Shown here piece after piece: positions 15,934 through 26,309 of a DNA stretch of 64,000 bases. A program made the translations under genes and the position numbers. The notes beneath the pieces were generated by a model that did no database searches, had not been told where the DNA came from, and was given only the letters and a program-made list of their open reading frames with translations. The first letter of the stretch is position 1, and each line of letters starts with the position of its first letter. Origin of the DNA: Streptomyces malaysiensis subsp. samsunensis (GTDB lineage: Bacteria; Actinomycetota; Actinomycetes; Streptomycetales; Streptomycetaceae); NCBI RefSeq assembly GCF_024519315.1, contig NZ_JANIIC010000001.1:62001-126000 (forward strand). Direction: 5' to 3'.

Positions 15934-16527
15934 TCAGACGCGGTCGAACGGCTCGGCGTAGGTGAAGGGCCCCTTGAGGCTCGGCTGGTAGGCGGTCAGG
16001 GTCCGGACCTGGAAGTAGTCGCCCCAGGCCGGGTCCGGGGCCGTGATGCCGTACTCGGTCGACGGGCGGAAGCCGAACCGGCCGTAGTAGGCGGGGCTGC
16101 CCAGCAGGGCGACCAGCGATTCGCCGAAGGCGTCCGCGGCGCCGAGCACCGCGTGGACGAGCGCGAGGCCGACGCCGCGGCGCTGATGGGCGGGGTGCAC
16201 GCTGAGCGGGCCGAGACCGAGGGCGAGGGCCAGATCGGAGCCGACATGGCCACGGGTGCACACCACATGCCCGATCACCTCGCCCCGGTCGCCGGTGGCG
16301 ACGAACGACAGCGCGGGCAACCAGCCGTCGCTGACGCGGAGTTCGTCCAGCAGAGTGGCCTCGACCGGGACGGTGGTGTTCGAGGCGTGCCGGGTTGCCG
16401 GGGTGTTCGGAGAGTTCGGCGGATCCGGGGGGTTCGGGGTACTCACGGTGTCCGACTTGGCGAACGCGGCCGAGGTGACGGCCCGAATGGCGTCGATGTC
16501 GGAGCGGGTCTCTCGTCGGATCAACAT
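15934..16527 (-). CDS. GNAT-family N-acetyltransferase
   Basis: This 197-residue GNAT protein has the acetyl-CoA-binding loop LSVHPAHQRRGVGLALVHAV and the FYGRFGF-like motif (YYGRFGFRP) near the end. An insertion after residue 25 is rich in Pro, Asn and Thr (STPNPPDPPNSPNTP) and is encoded by short degenerate repeats, which is unusual in this family. The ATG at 16527 is chosen because the fold begins MLIRRETRSD; no good ribosome site is visible. Substrate unknown. Confidence 0.85.
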   Translation of the reverse strand: MLIRRETRSDIDAIRAVTSAAFAKSDTVSTPNPPDPPNSPNTPATRHASNTTVPVEATLLDELRVSDGWLPALSFVATGDRGEVIGHVVCTRGHVGSDLALALGLGPLSVHPAHQRRGVGLALVHAVLGAADAFGESLVALLGSPAYYGRFGFRPSTEYGITAPDPAWGDYFQVRTLTAYQPSLKGPFTYAEPFDRV

Positions 16528-16610
16528 CGGGTCAGGATGCGTCCCGACCCGGCGCGGCGGCAACCGAATTGCGAGTCGTCGCGCGAGGTGGGACGAGGCG
16601 GGATCCGGTA

Positions 16611-17186
16611 TCAGCCCTTCGTGGCACGGGTGGTGAGGGCACGTTCGACCTGAATGTACGTCACATCGTGGTCGGCCAGGACATGCGCGGCGACACCGGG
16701 GCGGGCGGTGAGGGAGAGCAGCAGATGCTCATCGCCGATGTGCCTGTCGCCACGGGCGACGGCCATCCGCAGCGAGCGCTCCAGCACCGACCTGGCCTCG
16801 CGGGAGAACGGGCGGCGTGCGAGACGCCTGCCGCGCCGGGGAGCGCGGGCGGGGGTGGAACCGGCGGCCGCGAGCGCGCCCACGCCATGGGCCTCCTCCA
16901 CGCGGGCGACGATCTCGTCCACATCGATGCCGAGCCCGGCCAGCGCCTCCGCGTCGGCACCGGTGATGCCGCCGCGCCTGCGGACCTCGGCCAGGGACCG
17001 CTCGATCGAGGCGCGGCGGCCGTGCGCACCGAGGGCGGTGAGGACCTCGGCGGCGGGGCTGCCGGTACGGTCCAGGAGCGCGAGCAGCAGCTCGGCCTCG
17101 CCGACCGCCTCGGCGCGGGTGTCCACCGCGTGCTGGACGGCGCCGCGCACCACCTCGCGAGCGCTGGTGGTGAACCTCTCGAACAT
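16611..17186 (-). CDS. Clp N-terminal-domain protein
   Basis: This 191-residue protein carries two Clp-N repeats but no ATPase: MFERFTTSAREVVRGAVQHA with GEAELLLALL, and RRPFSREARSVLERSLRMAV with GDRHIGDEHLLLSL. Free-standing Clp-N proteins in actinobacteria are thought to act as adaptors or regulators of Clp chaperones; the partner is not known. GGGAGGCG lies 5 nt before the ATG at 17186, whose first base is the last base of the upstream HTH gene's TGA. The two are therefore coupled. Confidence 0.88.
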   Translation of the reverse strand: MFERFTTSAREVVRGAVQHAVDTRAEAVGEAELLLALLDRTGSPAAEVLTALGAHGRRASIERSLAEVRRRGGITGADAEALAGLGIDVDEIVARVEEAHGVGALAAAGSTPARAPRRGRRLARRPFSREARSVLERSLRMAVARGDRHIGDEHLLLSLTARPGVAAHVLADHDVTYIQVERALTTRATKG

Positions 17187-17395
17187 CAACGCCTCCCGTG
17201 CTTCTTGTGGACCGCCTGCCTGCTGACGCCCAGTTCGGCGGCGATCTCCTGCCATGACCAGCCCTGTGCGCGGGCGCTGCGCACCTGGACGGCCTCCAGC
17301 TGCTCCAGCAGCCGGCGCAGCGCGGCGACGGCGCGCAGTCCGATCCGGGGGTCCCGGTCGCCCGCGCGCTCGGCGAGATCCGTTGCTTCGGTCAT
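17186..17395 (-). CDS. Small helix-turn-helix protein, autoregulator of the Clp-N pair
   Basis: This 69-residue protein has a C-terminal helix-turn-helix: WSWQEIAAELGVSRQAVHKKHGRR. The first half is helical and charged (RAVAALRRLLEQLEAVQVRS), good for dimerisation. The start at 17395 lies 6 nt after a TACATT -10 box, a leaderless transcript. Its promoter is covered by two GTCAAC-N4-GTTGAC-type palindromes, so autoregulation is likely. The Clp-N gene follows with a 1-nt overlap. Confidence 0.85.
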   Translation of the reverse strand: MTEATDLAERAGDRDPRIGLRAVAALRRLLEQLEAVQVRSARAQGWSWQEIAAELGVSRQAVHKKHGRR

Positions 17396-17398
17396 ACC

Positions 17399-17442
17399 GT
17401 CAATGTAGGTTGACACTCCGCTCGCCGTCAACATGGGTTGAC
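17399..17442 (-). promoter_or_regulatory. Promoter with twin GTCAAC-N4-GTTGAC operators
   Basis: On the minus strand -35 TTGACG (17426-17431) and -10 TACATT (17402-17407) are 18 nt apart, with the ATG 6 nt after the -10. GTCAAC-ATGG-GTTGAC (17427-17442) is a perfect palindrome covering the -35, and GTCAAT-GTAG-GTTGAC (17399-17414) covers the -10. The two centres are 28 bp apart, close to three helical turns. Confidence 0.7.
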
Positions 17443-17497
17443 GAATCGGGCCGTAATTGGTTCGACGCGACGGCCGTGCCTCCGGCAGCCTCCCGTC

Positions 17498-18142
17498 ATG
17501 GACTCCCATTACTGGCCCCTGTACGGGCTTCGCCTCCGTACGCCACGCCTCGAGCTGCGGCTTCCCGACATCCCCCGGCTCGACGAACTCGCCGCGGCCG
17601 CGGCGGACGGGGTGCACGACCCGGCCGAGATGCCCTTCAGCCTCCCCTGGACCGACGCACCCCCGGAGGAGCGCGGGCGCAGCACCTTCCAGCATGTGCT
17701 GCGCACGATCGCCGAATGGCGGCCGGAGCAGTGGACGCTGAGCCTCGCGGTGCTGCACGAGGGCACGGTGATCGGGCGGCAGGACCTGCTGGCGACCGAC
17801 TTCGCGGTCACGCGGGAGGCCGAGACCGGCTCCTGGCTGGGCGCCGCCCACCAGGGCAAGGGCCTGGGCACGGAGATGCGGGCGGCGGTGACACACCTGG
17901 CGTTCGAGGGGCTGGGCGCGCGGTCGGTCACCTCGGGCGCGATGGTGGAGAACGGCCGCTCGCTGGGGGTCTCCCGGCGGCTCGGCTACCGCCCCGACGG
18001 GCTGTCCGTAGTCGCCGTAAGGGGCGAGGCCCGCACCCTCCAGCGGCTGCGGCTGGACCGCGCGGCCTGGGAGGAGCACCGCACCACCCCGGTCGAGATC
18101 GCCGGACTGGAGCCGTGCCGCCCGCTGTTCGGCACTGCCTGA
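17498..18142 (+). CDS. GNAT-family N-acetyltransferase (RimJ/RimL type)
   Basis: This 214-residue protein resembles acetyltransferases that act on ribosomal proteins or small amines: LRTPRLELRLPDIPRLDELA at the start, GTVIGRQDLLATDF in the core strands, and the acetyl-CoA loop SWLGAAHQGKGLGTEMRAAV, then ENGRSLGVSRRLGYRPDG. The ATG at 17498 is chosen from the family start; upstream frame is open but lacks a ribosome site. It is divergent from the small HTH gene with 102 bp between. Substrate unknown. Confidence 0.86.
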   Translation: MDSHYWPLYGLRLRTPRLELRLPDIPRLDELAAAAADGVHDPAEMPFSLPWTDAPPEERGRSTFQHVLRTIAEWRPEQWTLSLAVLHEGTVIGRQDLLATDFAVTREAETGSWLGAAHQGKGLGTEMRAAVTHLAFEGLGARSVTSGAMVENGRSLGVSRRLGYRPDGLSVVAVRGEARTLQRLRLDRAAWEEHRTTPVEIAGLEPCRPLFGTA

Positions 18143-18273
18143 CGGCGTCCCCGCGCTCCTTCGATGTGCCCCTGATACGCGCCCCTGATGCGCTCGGACG
18201 CGGGAGTGCGAGGCCGCATCGCCCGCCCTACGGTGGTTTGAGGGGGCCGCGACGGCTAATGGAGGTGGCACCC

Positions 18274-18465
18274 ATGGCGGGCAAGTTCGAGATCTACGAG
18301 GACAAGCGCGGCAAGCACCGCTTCCGGCTGAAGGCGGGCAACGGCGAGATCATCGCGGTCGGCGAAGCCTACGAGTCCAAGTCCGCCGCGCAGAAGGGCG
18401 TCGAATCCGTCAAGAAGAACGCCCCGACGGCCGAGATCAAGGAGATCCCGACCGACAAGTCGTAA
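18274..18465 (+). CDS. YegP/DUF1508 family protein
   Basis: This 63-residue single DUF1508 unit has the family pattern KFEIYEDKRGKHRFRLKAGN, then IIAVGEAYESKSAAQKGVES. Members are small beta-alpha proteins of unknown function, widespread in bacteria. GGAGGTGG lies 6 nt before the ATG. It stands alone between an acetyltransferase gene and the end of the response-regulator gene. Confidence 0.92.
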   Translation: MAGKFEIYEDKRGKHRFRLKAGNGEIIAVGEAYESKSAAQKGVESVKKNAPTAEIKEIPTDKS

Positions 18466-18589
18466 GCGGTCGCAGGAGGCCGTAAGCGGTCACGGAGCGC
18501 GGAACGGTCCAGGGCGGCCGCACGGCGCCGACCGCCCTCCGTTCGCGCCTCCTGGCGGCGCGTTCGTGCGGCCCCGTGCGGGCGCCCGG

Positions 18590-19480
18590 TCAGGAGCGGG
18601 ACGGGGTGACCAGGCCGGACTCGTAGGCCGCGATGACCAGTTGGGCGCGGTCGCGGGCGCCGAGCTTGCCCATGATGCGGCTGACATGGGTCTTGGTGGT
18701 GAGCGGTGAGAGGCCGAGCGCCTGGGCCGCCTCCGCGTTGTTGAGACCGCGCGCGACGAGGGCGAGCACCTGGCGTTCGCGCTCGGAGAGCACGCCCAGC
18801 GCGGCCGGGGCGGGGACGCCTGGCGGCGGGGCGTCCGGCAGGCGCAGCACGCGGGCGATGAGACGGGCGGTGGGGCCGGGCGAGAGCAGGGACTCCCCCG
18901 CCGCCACGGTCCTTATGGCGTCGAGGAGTTCGGCGGGCCGGGTGTCCTTCACGAGGAAGCCGGACGCGCCCGCGCGCAGCGCCTCGACGATGTGCTCATC
19001 GGTGTCGTAGGTCGTCAGGACGAGGACCCTGACATCGGCGAGGTCCTCATCGGCGGCGATACGGCGGGTGGCCTCGATGCCGTCGAGATCGGGCATCCGG
19101 ATGTCCATGACCACGAGGTCGGCACGGGCGGTGCGGGCCAATTCGACGGCCTCGCGGCCGGTGCCCGCCTGCCCGACCACGTCCATGTCGCGGGCCGAGG
19201 AGACCAGCATGGCGAAGGCGGCACGGACCAGCGTCTGATCGTCGGCGAGCAGCACCCTGATCGGCACGGCGGTCCCGGACGCGGGATCCGGCGCGGTGGC
19301 CCCCGGGGCGGGGTCCGCTTGGCCGTTGATCCCGGACGCCGGATCCGGGCTGATCCCGGAGGCTGGGGCTGAGCTGGTCCCGGACGCCAGGTCCGGGCTG
19401 ATCCCGGACGCCGGGTCTGAGCTGATCCCGGAGGCCGGGTCCAAGCTGGTCCCGGACGCCGGGTCCCGTGGCGTGGTCAC
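18590..19480 (-). CDS. NarL/LuxR-family response regulator with repeat N-terminus
   Basis: This 296-residue response regulator has a receiver domain with acidic pair Asp80/81, phospho-acceptor Asp126 (VVMDIRMP), and a C-terminal LuxR helix-turn-helix (LSERERQVLALVARGLNNAE). About 70 extra residues precede the receiver, made of repeats such as DPASGISP, encoded by a 24-bp tandem repeat. They are translated: the GTG at 19480 has AGGAGG 8 nt upstream and the frame has no better start. It lies 43 bp after the histidine kinase gene, downstream of an MMPL exporter, so the three probably form one system. The receiver-only core matches family length. Confidence 0.92.
   Translation of the reverse strand: MTTPRDPASGTSLDPASGISSDPASGISPDLASGTSSAPASGISPDPASGINGQADPAPGATAPDPASGTAVPIRVLLADDQTLVRAAFAMLVSSARDMDVVGQAGTGREAVELARTARADLVVMDIRMPDLDGIEATRRIAADEDLADVRVLVLTTYDTDEHIVEALRAGASGFLVKDTRPAELLDAIRTVAAGESLLSPGPTARLIARVLRLPDAPPPGVPAPAALGVLSERERQVLALVARGLNNAEAAQALGLSPLTTKTHVSRIMGKLGARDRAQLVIAAYESGLVTPSRS
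19328..19471 (-). repeat. 24-bp tandem repeat inside the response-regulator gene
   Basis: Six consecutive 24-bp units (starting 19328, 19352, 19376, 19400, 19424, 19448) of the type GATCCCGGACGCCGGGTC plus six bases, with decayed copies down to about 19271. Each encodes eight residues, so copy-number changes keep frame. Confidence 0.85.
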
Positions 19481-19523
19481 TGGTGGACCCTCCTTGCTGC
19501 GGGCCTCGTTGAGAGGGTCGTGG

Positions 19524-20921
19524 TCATGCGGTGGCCTCCCTGGGCGGTACGACGGTCTGTCCGCTGCCGGTGCGGCCGCCGGGCGAGCCGCCCCTGCCCC
19601 ACGGCAGCGCGGCCCTGATGGCGAAGCCGGGGCCGTCCTCGCGTGGCCCGGCGGTCAGGGTGCCCGAGACGCTGCGGGCCCGCTCGCGCATGCCGACGAT
19701 GCCAAAGCCCGGTTCGGCGGCCCCGGTGGTCACGGGCGGCCCCTCACCGCTGGGGCCTTCGTCCACGGCGGCGACGCACAGCTCCGCCTCGTCCCGTACG
19801 AGCGTGATCCGCACCCGCGTCCCCGGTGCGTGGCGGACGGCGTTGGTCAGGGCCTCCTGAACGATCCGGTACGCGGCGGCGCCCACGGCGGGCGACAGCT
19901 CGGACGCCTCCACGCCGACCGTAAGGTTCACCCGTACGCCCGCCGCCTCCGCCGCCGCGGCCAGGTCGGCGAGTCCGGCGAGCCCCGGCAGCGGCCCGGT
20001 GTCCTCCTCGTCCGGGCGGTCGGAGTCGCCGCCCGCGGCCCCGCGAAGCACCTGGAGGGTCGCCCGGAGCTCGGCGCGGGCGTCCCGGCAGGTGTCGGCG
20101 ATCCCGTCGAGCGCCTTGGCCATCGCCTCCCGGTCCAGCCGCTCGGGGTCGGCGATCAGCACATGCGCCGCGACGGAGGTCTGAACGCCGATGAGGGTGA
20201 TGCTGTGCGCGAGCAGATCGTGCAGATCCCGCGCGATACGCAGCCGTTCCTCGGCGACCCGGCGGGCCGCCTCCTCCTCGCGGGTCCGCTCGGCGCGCTC
20301 GGCCCGCTCCAGGATCGCGGCGATGTACTTGCGGTGGATACGGATCGCCTCGCCGATCACCACGACCGACAGCACCCAGCCCGAGCTGCGCAGCATGTCG
20401 GCGCCCGCCTGCACATTGCTGCCCAGGGTCATCAGCGTCACCATGCCCGCGAGCAGGATGGAGACCGTGAGGAAGGACCGCAGCGGCGGGCCGATCACGG
20501 CGAGAGTGTAGACGGCGAGCAGCCCGGCCGGGACGACCGCGATATGGACGTTGTCCATGGCGTGGTACGGCCCGACCATGAGCACCACCGCCGCGGTGAC
20601 CACCATCGGGCTGTGCCGCCGCCCCACGAGCACCGCGGCGCTCGCGGCGAGGAGCGCCCAGCCGATCGCGTCGGGCCGATGGCCGTTGTCGCCGGGCCCC
20701 AGCAGGGCCAGCCCGATCTGTAGGACCAGCACCGCACCGGCGATCCCGGCGTCCACCCAGCGCCGCCTGCGGGTCTCGCCCCGGCTCTCGGCGGGGCGGG
20801 GGCCGCTGTGCAGGGCACGCAGCACGGAGGCGATGGCGCGGTGGACGGCGGAGTGCGCGGCGGAGCGCGCCGGTGGGTTGTTCGCGGAGTGGGTCGCGGA
20901 AGGTGCGGGCACGGGCTCCAT
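19524..20921 (-). CDS. Sensor histidine kinase (NarL-type, HisKA_3)
   Basis: This 465-residue kinase has four to five hydrophobic segments in residues 57-190, a short coiled region (ILERAERAERTREEEAARRV), the dimerisation/phosphorylation box RIARDLHDLLAHSITLIG with His234, and an ATPase domain with NAVRHAPGTRVRI and GFGIVGMRERA. The start is uncertain: the frame is open up to 21209, but a 12-bp-stem terminator at 21026-21058 must lie upstream of the promoter. The ATG at 20921 is therefore taken, although GAGG abuts it directly. A PYGSPPLYGS-type stretch just upstream could also be coding. The response-regulator gene follows; the MMPL gene precedes. Confidence 0.85.
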   Translation of the reverse strand: MEPVPAPSATHSANNPPARSAAHSAVHRAIASVLRALHSGPRPAESRGETRRRRWVDAGIAGAVLVLQIGLALLGPGDNGHRPDAIGWALLAASAAVLVGRRHSPMVVTAAVVLMVGPYHAMDNVHIAVVPAGLLAVYTLAVIGPPLRSFLTVSILLAGMVTLMTLGSNVQAGADMLRSSGWVLSVVVIGEAIRIHRKYIAAILERAERAERTREEEAARRVAEERLRIARDLHDLLAHSITLIGVQTSVAAHVLIADPERLDREAMAKALDGIADTCRDARAELRATLQVLRGAAGGDSDRPDEEDTGPLPGLAGLADLAAAAEAAGVRVNLTVGVEASELSPAVGAAAYRIVQEALTNAVRHAPGTRVRITLVRDEAELCVAAVDEGPSGEGPPVTTGAAEPGFGIVGMRERARSVSGTLTAGPREDGPGFAIRAALPWGRGGSPGGRTGSGQTVVPPREATA

Positions 20922-21025
20922 CCTCGGGGATCCGCTTCGGGCCGATCCATAGGGCGGCAGGGATCCGTACAACGGTGGGGATCCGTAAGGCGCTACGCAT
21001 CCCCTGGGGGCGTTACGAGGGGGTT

Positions 21026-21058
21026 CCGGACCGGCCGTCCCCTGTGCGGCCGGTCCGG
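21026..21058 (-). terminator. Terminator after the MMPL gene
   Basis: CCGGACCGGCCG (21026-21037) and CGGCCGGTCCGG (21047-21058) form a perfect 12-bp stem with a 9-nt loop. It lies 15 bp past the stop of the MMPL gene on the minus strand. No T-run follows, which is common in this group. Confidence 0.7.
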
Positions 21059-21072
21059 GCTGAGAGACGGCG

Positions 21073-23301
21073 TCAGCCGCCGCGTACGGCCGGTTCGGGA
21101 CGGGACCCGGCGCCGGAGGGGCCGCCCTGGCCGGCCGAGGCCGACGAGTCGGGCGACCCGGGCACGTCAGGCACGCCGGGCCCGGCGGCCGTACGCCGGA
21201 AGAGGGCACCCGGCCACCACACCCACCGCTTCAGCAGCAGGCTCGCCGACGTCACCAGGTACGTCCGCACGAGGAAGGTGTCGAGCAGCACCCCGACCGC
21301 CACCACGAACCCCATCTCGACCAGCATCACCATCGGCAGCGTGGCCAGCACCGCGAAGGTCGCCGCCAGCACGAGGCCGGCCGAGGCGATCACCCCGCCC
21401 GTCGTGCGCAGCGCGGTCACGGCCGCGTCCGGGACGTTCGCCCCGCGCAGCGACTCCTCCCGCATCCGGTGCATCAGGAAGATGCCGTAGTCCACGCCGA
21501 GGGCGACCAGGAAGACGAAGGAGAGCAGCGGCAGCCCGGGATCGACCCCGGCGAAGCCGAAGACCGGCTCGAAGAACAGGCCACCGAGCCCCATCGCCGC
21601 GCCCCACACCGCGACCACGGCGACGACCAGCACCAGCGGCGCGACGAGGCTGCGCAGCAGGGCCGCCAGGATCAGCAGCACGGCGATCAGCACCAGCGGG
21701 ATGACCAGCATCCGGTCACGGGCGTTGGTGTCCTTCAGATCGAGCTGCTGGGCGCTGGGCCCGCCGACCAACGCGTCGGCGTCCTCGACCCGTACCAGGC
21801 CGGAGCGCAGGGCGTGCAGGGTGGCCGTCTCCCGCGCCGACTGCGGGGCGCCCCGCGGGAAGACGTCGATCTCCGTCCAGCCGCCGCCGCTGCGCCCGGC
21901 GTCCGCCCGTGCCACCCCCTCCGTGGCGCGGGCCAGCCGCAGCGCCTCGTCCGCCCCCGCGGTGCGCGCCATGACGCTGATGGGCTGGCTGCTGCTGTCC
22001 GGATAGGCGCGGGCGAGGGTCTCGGTCGCGGCCACCGACTCGGGCTTGTCGGTGAAGGTGTCCTCCTGCTTGAGGTTGCCGGGCAGATTGAGCACACCGA
22101 TGGCGAGAACGCCCAGCAGCGCGGCGCCACCGAGGAGTACGGTCCCGGGCCGGCGGCGGGCCGAGCCGCCCATCGCCTCGAAGAACCCGCGCCGGGTCGA
22201 TCGCGGCTCGCTGCCGTAGGCGGGGATCAGCGGCCAGAACACCCGCCGCCCCAGCAGCACCAGCACCGCGGGCAGCAGCGTCATCATGGCGGCCAGCGCG
22301 CAGACGACTCCGACGGCGCCGACCGGGCCCAGTCCGCTGCTGCTGTTGAGGTCGGCGGCGAGCAGACACAGCAGCCCGGCTGCCACGGTGCCGCTGGAGG
22401 CGAGCACGGCGGGACCGCAGCCGCGCAGGGCCTCGCGCATCGCGTCGTACGGGGCGCGGTGGCGGCGCAGCTCCTCGCGGTAGCGGGACACGATCAGCAG
22501 GGCGTAGTCGGTGCCCGCGCCGAAGACCAGCACCGTCATGATCGAGGAGCTCATGCTGGTGACGACGAGGTCGAAACCCTCGACGAGGCCGTAGACGATC
22601 GCCATCGCGGCCATGGCGGCGACGCCGACCACCCCCAGCGGGACCAGCCACAGCAGGGGGCTGCGATAGGTGATGATCAGCAGCAGGGCGACCACCCCGG
22701 CGGTGGCGAACATCAGCGTGCCGTCGGTGGAGGCGAAGACCTCCTGCGAGTCGGCTCTGAGCGCGCCGGGGCCGCCGACCTGGACGCGCAGCCCCTCGGG
22801 GTGCGCGGCGAGCTCGGCGCGGACGTCCTTGACGGCGTCCGCCCGCTCCTTCTCGTCCGTCAGGCCGGTGAGCGCCACCGGGTACATCAGGGTCGTGCCG
22901 TCCTTGGACGGGACCGCGCGCGGCGCCTGGCCGCCGACGAGGTCGTGGTGGGCCGCCACCTCGGCCACCCGCTCGCCGGCCGCCTTACGGTCGCCACCGG
23001 TCAGCCCGCCGTCGCGGTGGAAGACGAGGACGAGGTCGATGGCGTCGCCACCGGGCAGCCCCTCCTGGAGCCGGGCCACCTGGGTGGAGTCGGCGCCCGC
23101 GGGGAGGTAGTCGACGGCCGTGTCCCGTTTGGCGCCCTCCAGCTTGCCCGCGAAGGGGACGGCGACGAGGAGCAGCAGCACCCAGCCCGCGATGACCGCC
23201 CAGGGCAGTGTGCGGCGCCGCCGCTTTCCGCGGGCCGCGGAGGGCGGCGACGCGTCCGGTTGTTCGGAATCTCTCGCGTTCCGTGACGATGTCGTCTGCA
23301 T
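21073..23301 (-). CDS. MMPL-family (RND) transporter
   Basis: This 742-residue RND-type exporter has an N-terminal transmembrane helix (LPWAVIAGWVLLLLVAVPF), two large external domains and two bundles of about five helices each. LVFGAGTDYALLIVSRYREEL and FLVALGVDYGIFLMHRMREE show the conserved GxxxDY pair that carries protons. Relatives move lipids, siderophores or drugs. The ATG at 23301 is preceded by GGGGG. A 20-bp palindrome lies 87 bp upstream. The kinase and response-regulator genes follow on the same strand, so the exporter is probably controlled by that system. Substrate unknown. Confidence 0.93.
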   Translation of the reverse strand: MQTTSSRNARDSEQPDASPPSAARGKRRRRTLPWAVIAGWVLLLLVAVPFAGKLEGAKRDTAVDYLPAGADSTQVARLQEGLPGGDAIDLVLVFHRDGGLTGGDRKAAGERVAEVAAHHDLVGGQAPRAVPSKDGTTLMYPVALTGLTDEKERADAVKDVRAELAAHPEGLRVQVGGPGALRADSQEVFASTDGTLMFATAGVVALLLIITYRSPLLWLVPLGVVGVAAMAAMAIVYGLVEGFDLVVTSMSSSIMTVLVFGAGTDYALLIVSRYREELRRHRAPYDAMREALRGCGPAVLASSGTVAAGLLCLLAADLNSSSGLGPVGAVGVVCALAAMMTLLPAVLVLLGRRVFWPLIPAYGSEPRSTRRGFFEAMGGSARRRPGTVLLGGAALLGVLAIGVLNLPGNLKQEDTFTDKPESVAATETLARAYPDSSSQPISVMARTAGADEALRLARATEGVARADAGRSGGGWTEIDVFPRGAPQSARETATLHALRSGLVRVEDADALVGGPSAQQLDLKDTNARDRMLVIPLVLIAVLLILAALLRSLVAPLVLVVAVVAVWGAAMGLGGLFFEPVFGFAGVDPGLPLLSFVFLVALGVDYGIFLMHRMREESLRGANVPDAAVTALRTTGGVIASAGLVLAATFAVLATLPMVMLVEMGFVVAVGVLLDTFLVRTYLVTSASLLLKRWVWWPGALFRRTAAGPGVPDVPGSPDSSASAGQGGPSGAGSRPEPAVRGG

Positions 23302-23387
23302 GCCCCCAGGCTTCCGGCGCCGGGGCGCGGACGCGTCGCGCCGACGACGGAGATGACGGCTACTGCGCCGGAGGCGGGGCGGGGGCG

Positions 23388-23407
23388 ATTACTCCCGCGG
23401 GAGTAAT
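23388..23407. promoter_or_regulatory. 20-bp perfect palindrome upstream of the MMPL gene
   Basis: ATTACTCCCG followed by CGGGAGTAAT is a perfect palindrome with no loop. It lies 87 bp before the MMPL start and 23 bp after the stop of the TerB-like gene. Its position and AT-rich ends suit a dimeric response-regulator site. Confidence 0.6.
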
Positions 23408-23429
23408 GAAGCGAGCCGGAATCGCTGGT

Positions 23430-24140
23430 TCAGAACGCCGCCCTTGTGGCCGCGAGCAGACGGGCCGTGTCATCGGGGCAGATCATCAGGGCCCGGCCGA
23501 CGGTTTCCAGGACCGCGCGCTCGGCCGGGCGGTAGGGCCCGTCGGCCACGGCGATCCGGGCGCCCTGGAGGAGGATGGCCTCCCTGCCGGTGGGGGCCAG
23601 ATGCGGCGCCAGCGGCTCCAGGGCCTCGTGCAGCTCGATGGCCAGCGCCGTACCGCACGGGTCCAGGCCGTCGCGCTCGCCGCACGCGCCCGGGAGCCGC
23701 CCGGTGTCGGCGGCGAGGGCCTCGATGAGCGCGAGGAGTTGGTCCTCGCTGCAATCGGCGAACCCGGCGGCGCGCACCGCGCCCACCGCGACCTGCCGGA
23801 CCGCCGTCGCCTCGGTGCCGCCCGCGGCCAGGACCGCGAGGGCCACGGTGTGCACCGCGTCGCGGAGCATCGCGGAGAAGCGGGTGGTGGTGGGGTGGTC
23901 CAGCATGTCCGTGCCGTAGCGGCCGCCGCAGGCCGCGCATTCCACGATGGGCGCCACCGGTCCGCGCGGCAGCACGGGCAGGCCGAGCACCACGATGCGG
24001 CGCCGGCCGGTACGCCGGCGGTAGTTGCGGTCGCCCCCGCATTCCGGGCAGAAGAACTCACCATCGCCGACGGTCCGCCACAGAGTGCGCACGCCTACCA
24101 CACACAGGTCCCGGTCACGGCGGGCTCGCCGGTGCACCAC
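23430..24140 (-). CDS. TerB-like protein with N-terminal zinc ribbon
   Basis: This 236-residue protein starts with a zinc ribbon (FFCPECGGDRNYRRRTGRR, then ECAACGGRYGTDMLDHP) and continues with a helical TerB-like region (AMLRDAVHTVALAVLAAGG to the C-terminus, with IAVADGPYRPAERAVLETVG). TerB proteins are linked to tellurite and other stress responses; this subtype is common in streptomycetes. The GTG at 24140 is chosen because GGAGG lies 6 nt upstream; a much longer frame continues to 24341 but lacks support. It precedes the MMPL gene on the same strand. Exact role unknown. Confidence 0.82.
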   Translation of the reverse strand: MVHRRARRDRDLCVVGVRTLWRTVGDGEFFCPECGGDRNYRRRTGRRRIVVLGLPVLPRGPVAPIVECAACGGRYGTDMLDHPTTTRFSAMLRDAVHTVALAVLAAGGTEATAVRQVAVGAVRAAGFADCSEDQLLALIEALAADTGRLPGACGERDGLDPCGTALAIELHEALEPLAPHLAPTGREAILLQGARIAVADGPYRPAERAVLETVGRALMICPDDTARLLAATRAAF

Positions 24141-24388
24141 GTCACACCTCCATAACGCTTCGGCCACGTTGCCGCGTTGACGTGATGCTAGCCACATCCA
24201 TGATGTGACGTCAGTACCCCGAACGGAGACAACAGGCCAAACCCGGGGCCCCGTCCACCTCTCGTGGTGCACGGGGCCCCGGTGGGTGACCAGGTCAGCG
24301 GGGTGATGGACCCGCGCGGTGCGGACCGGTGGGACCGGCAAAACCGGCGAGAGATCACCGGCGCGAGATCACCGGCGCGTTCAAATAA

Positions 24389-26266
<1,878 letters not shown>

Positions 26267-26309
26267 TCACCGCAACGCCGAACTCCGCGGGGAGGGGGTC
26301 GGCCTTCGA

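Noticed and set aside
17186..18271. 361-codon frame extending the small HTH gene
   Set aside because: The extension is antisense to the acetyltransferase gene. The promoter and operators at 17399-17442 and the leaderless start at 17395 support the short form.
19271..19471. CRISPR-like array (24-bp units)
   Set aside because: The units are contiguous with no unique spacers and lie in frame inside a response-regulator gene.
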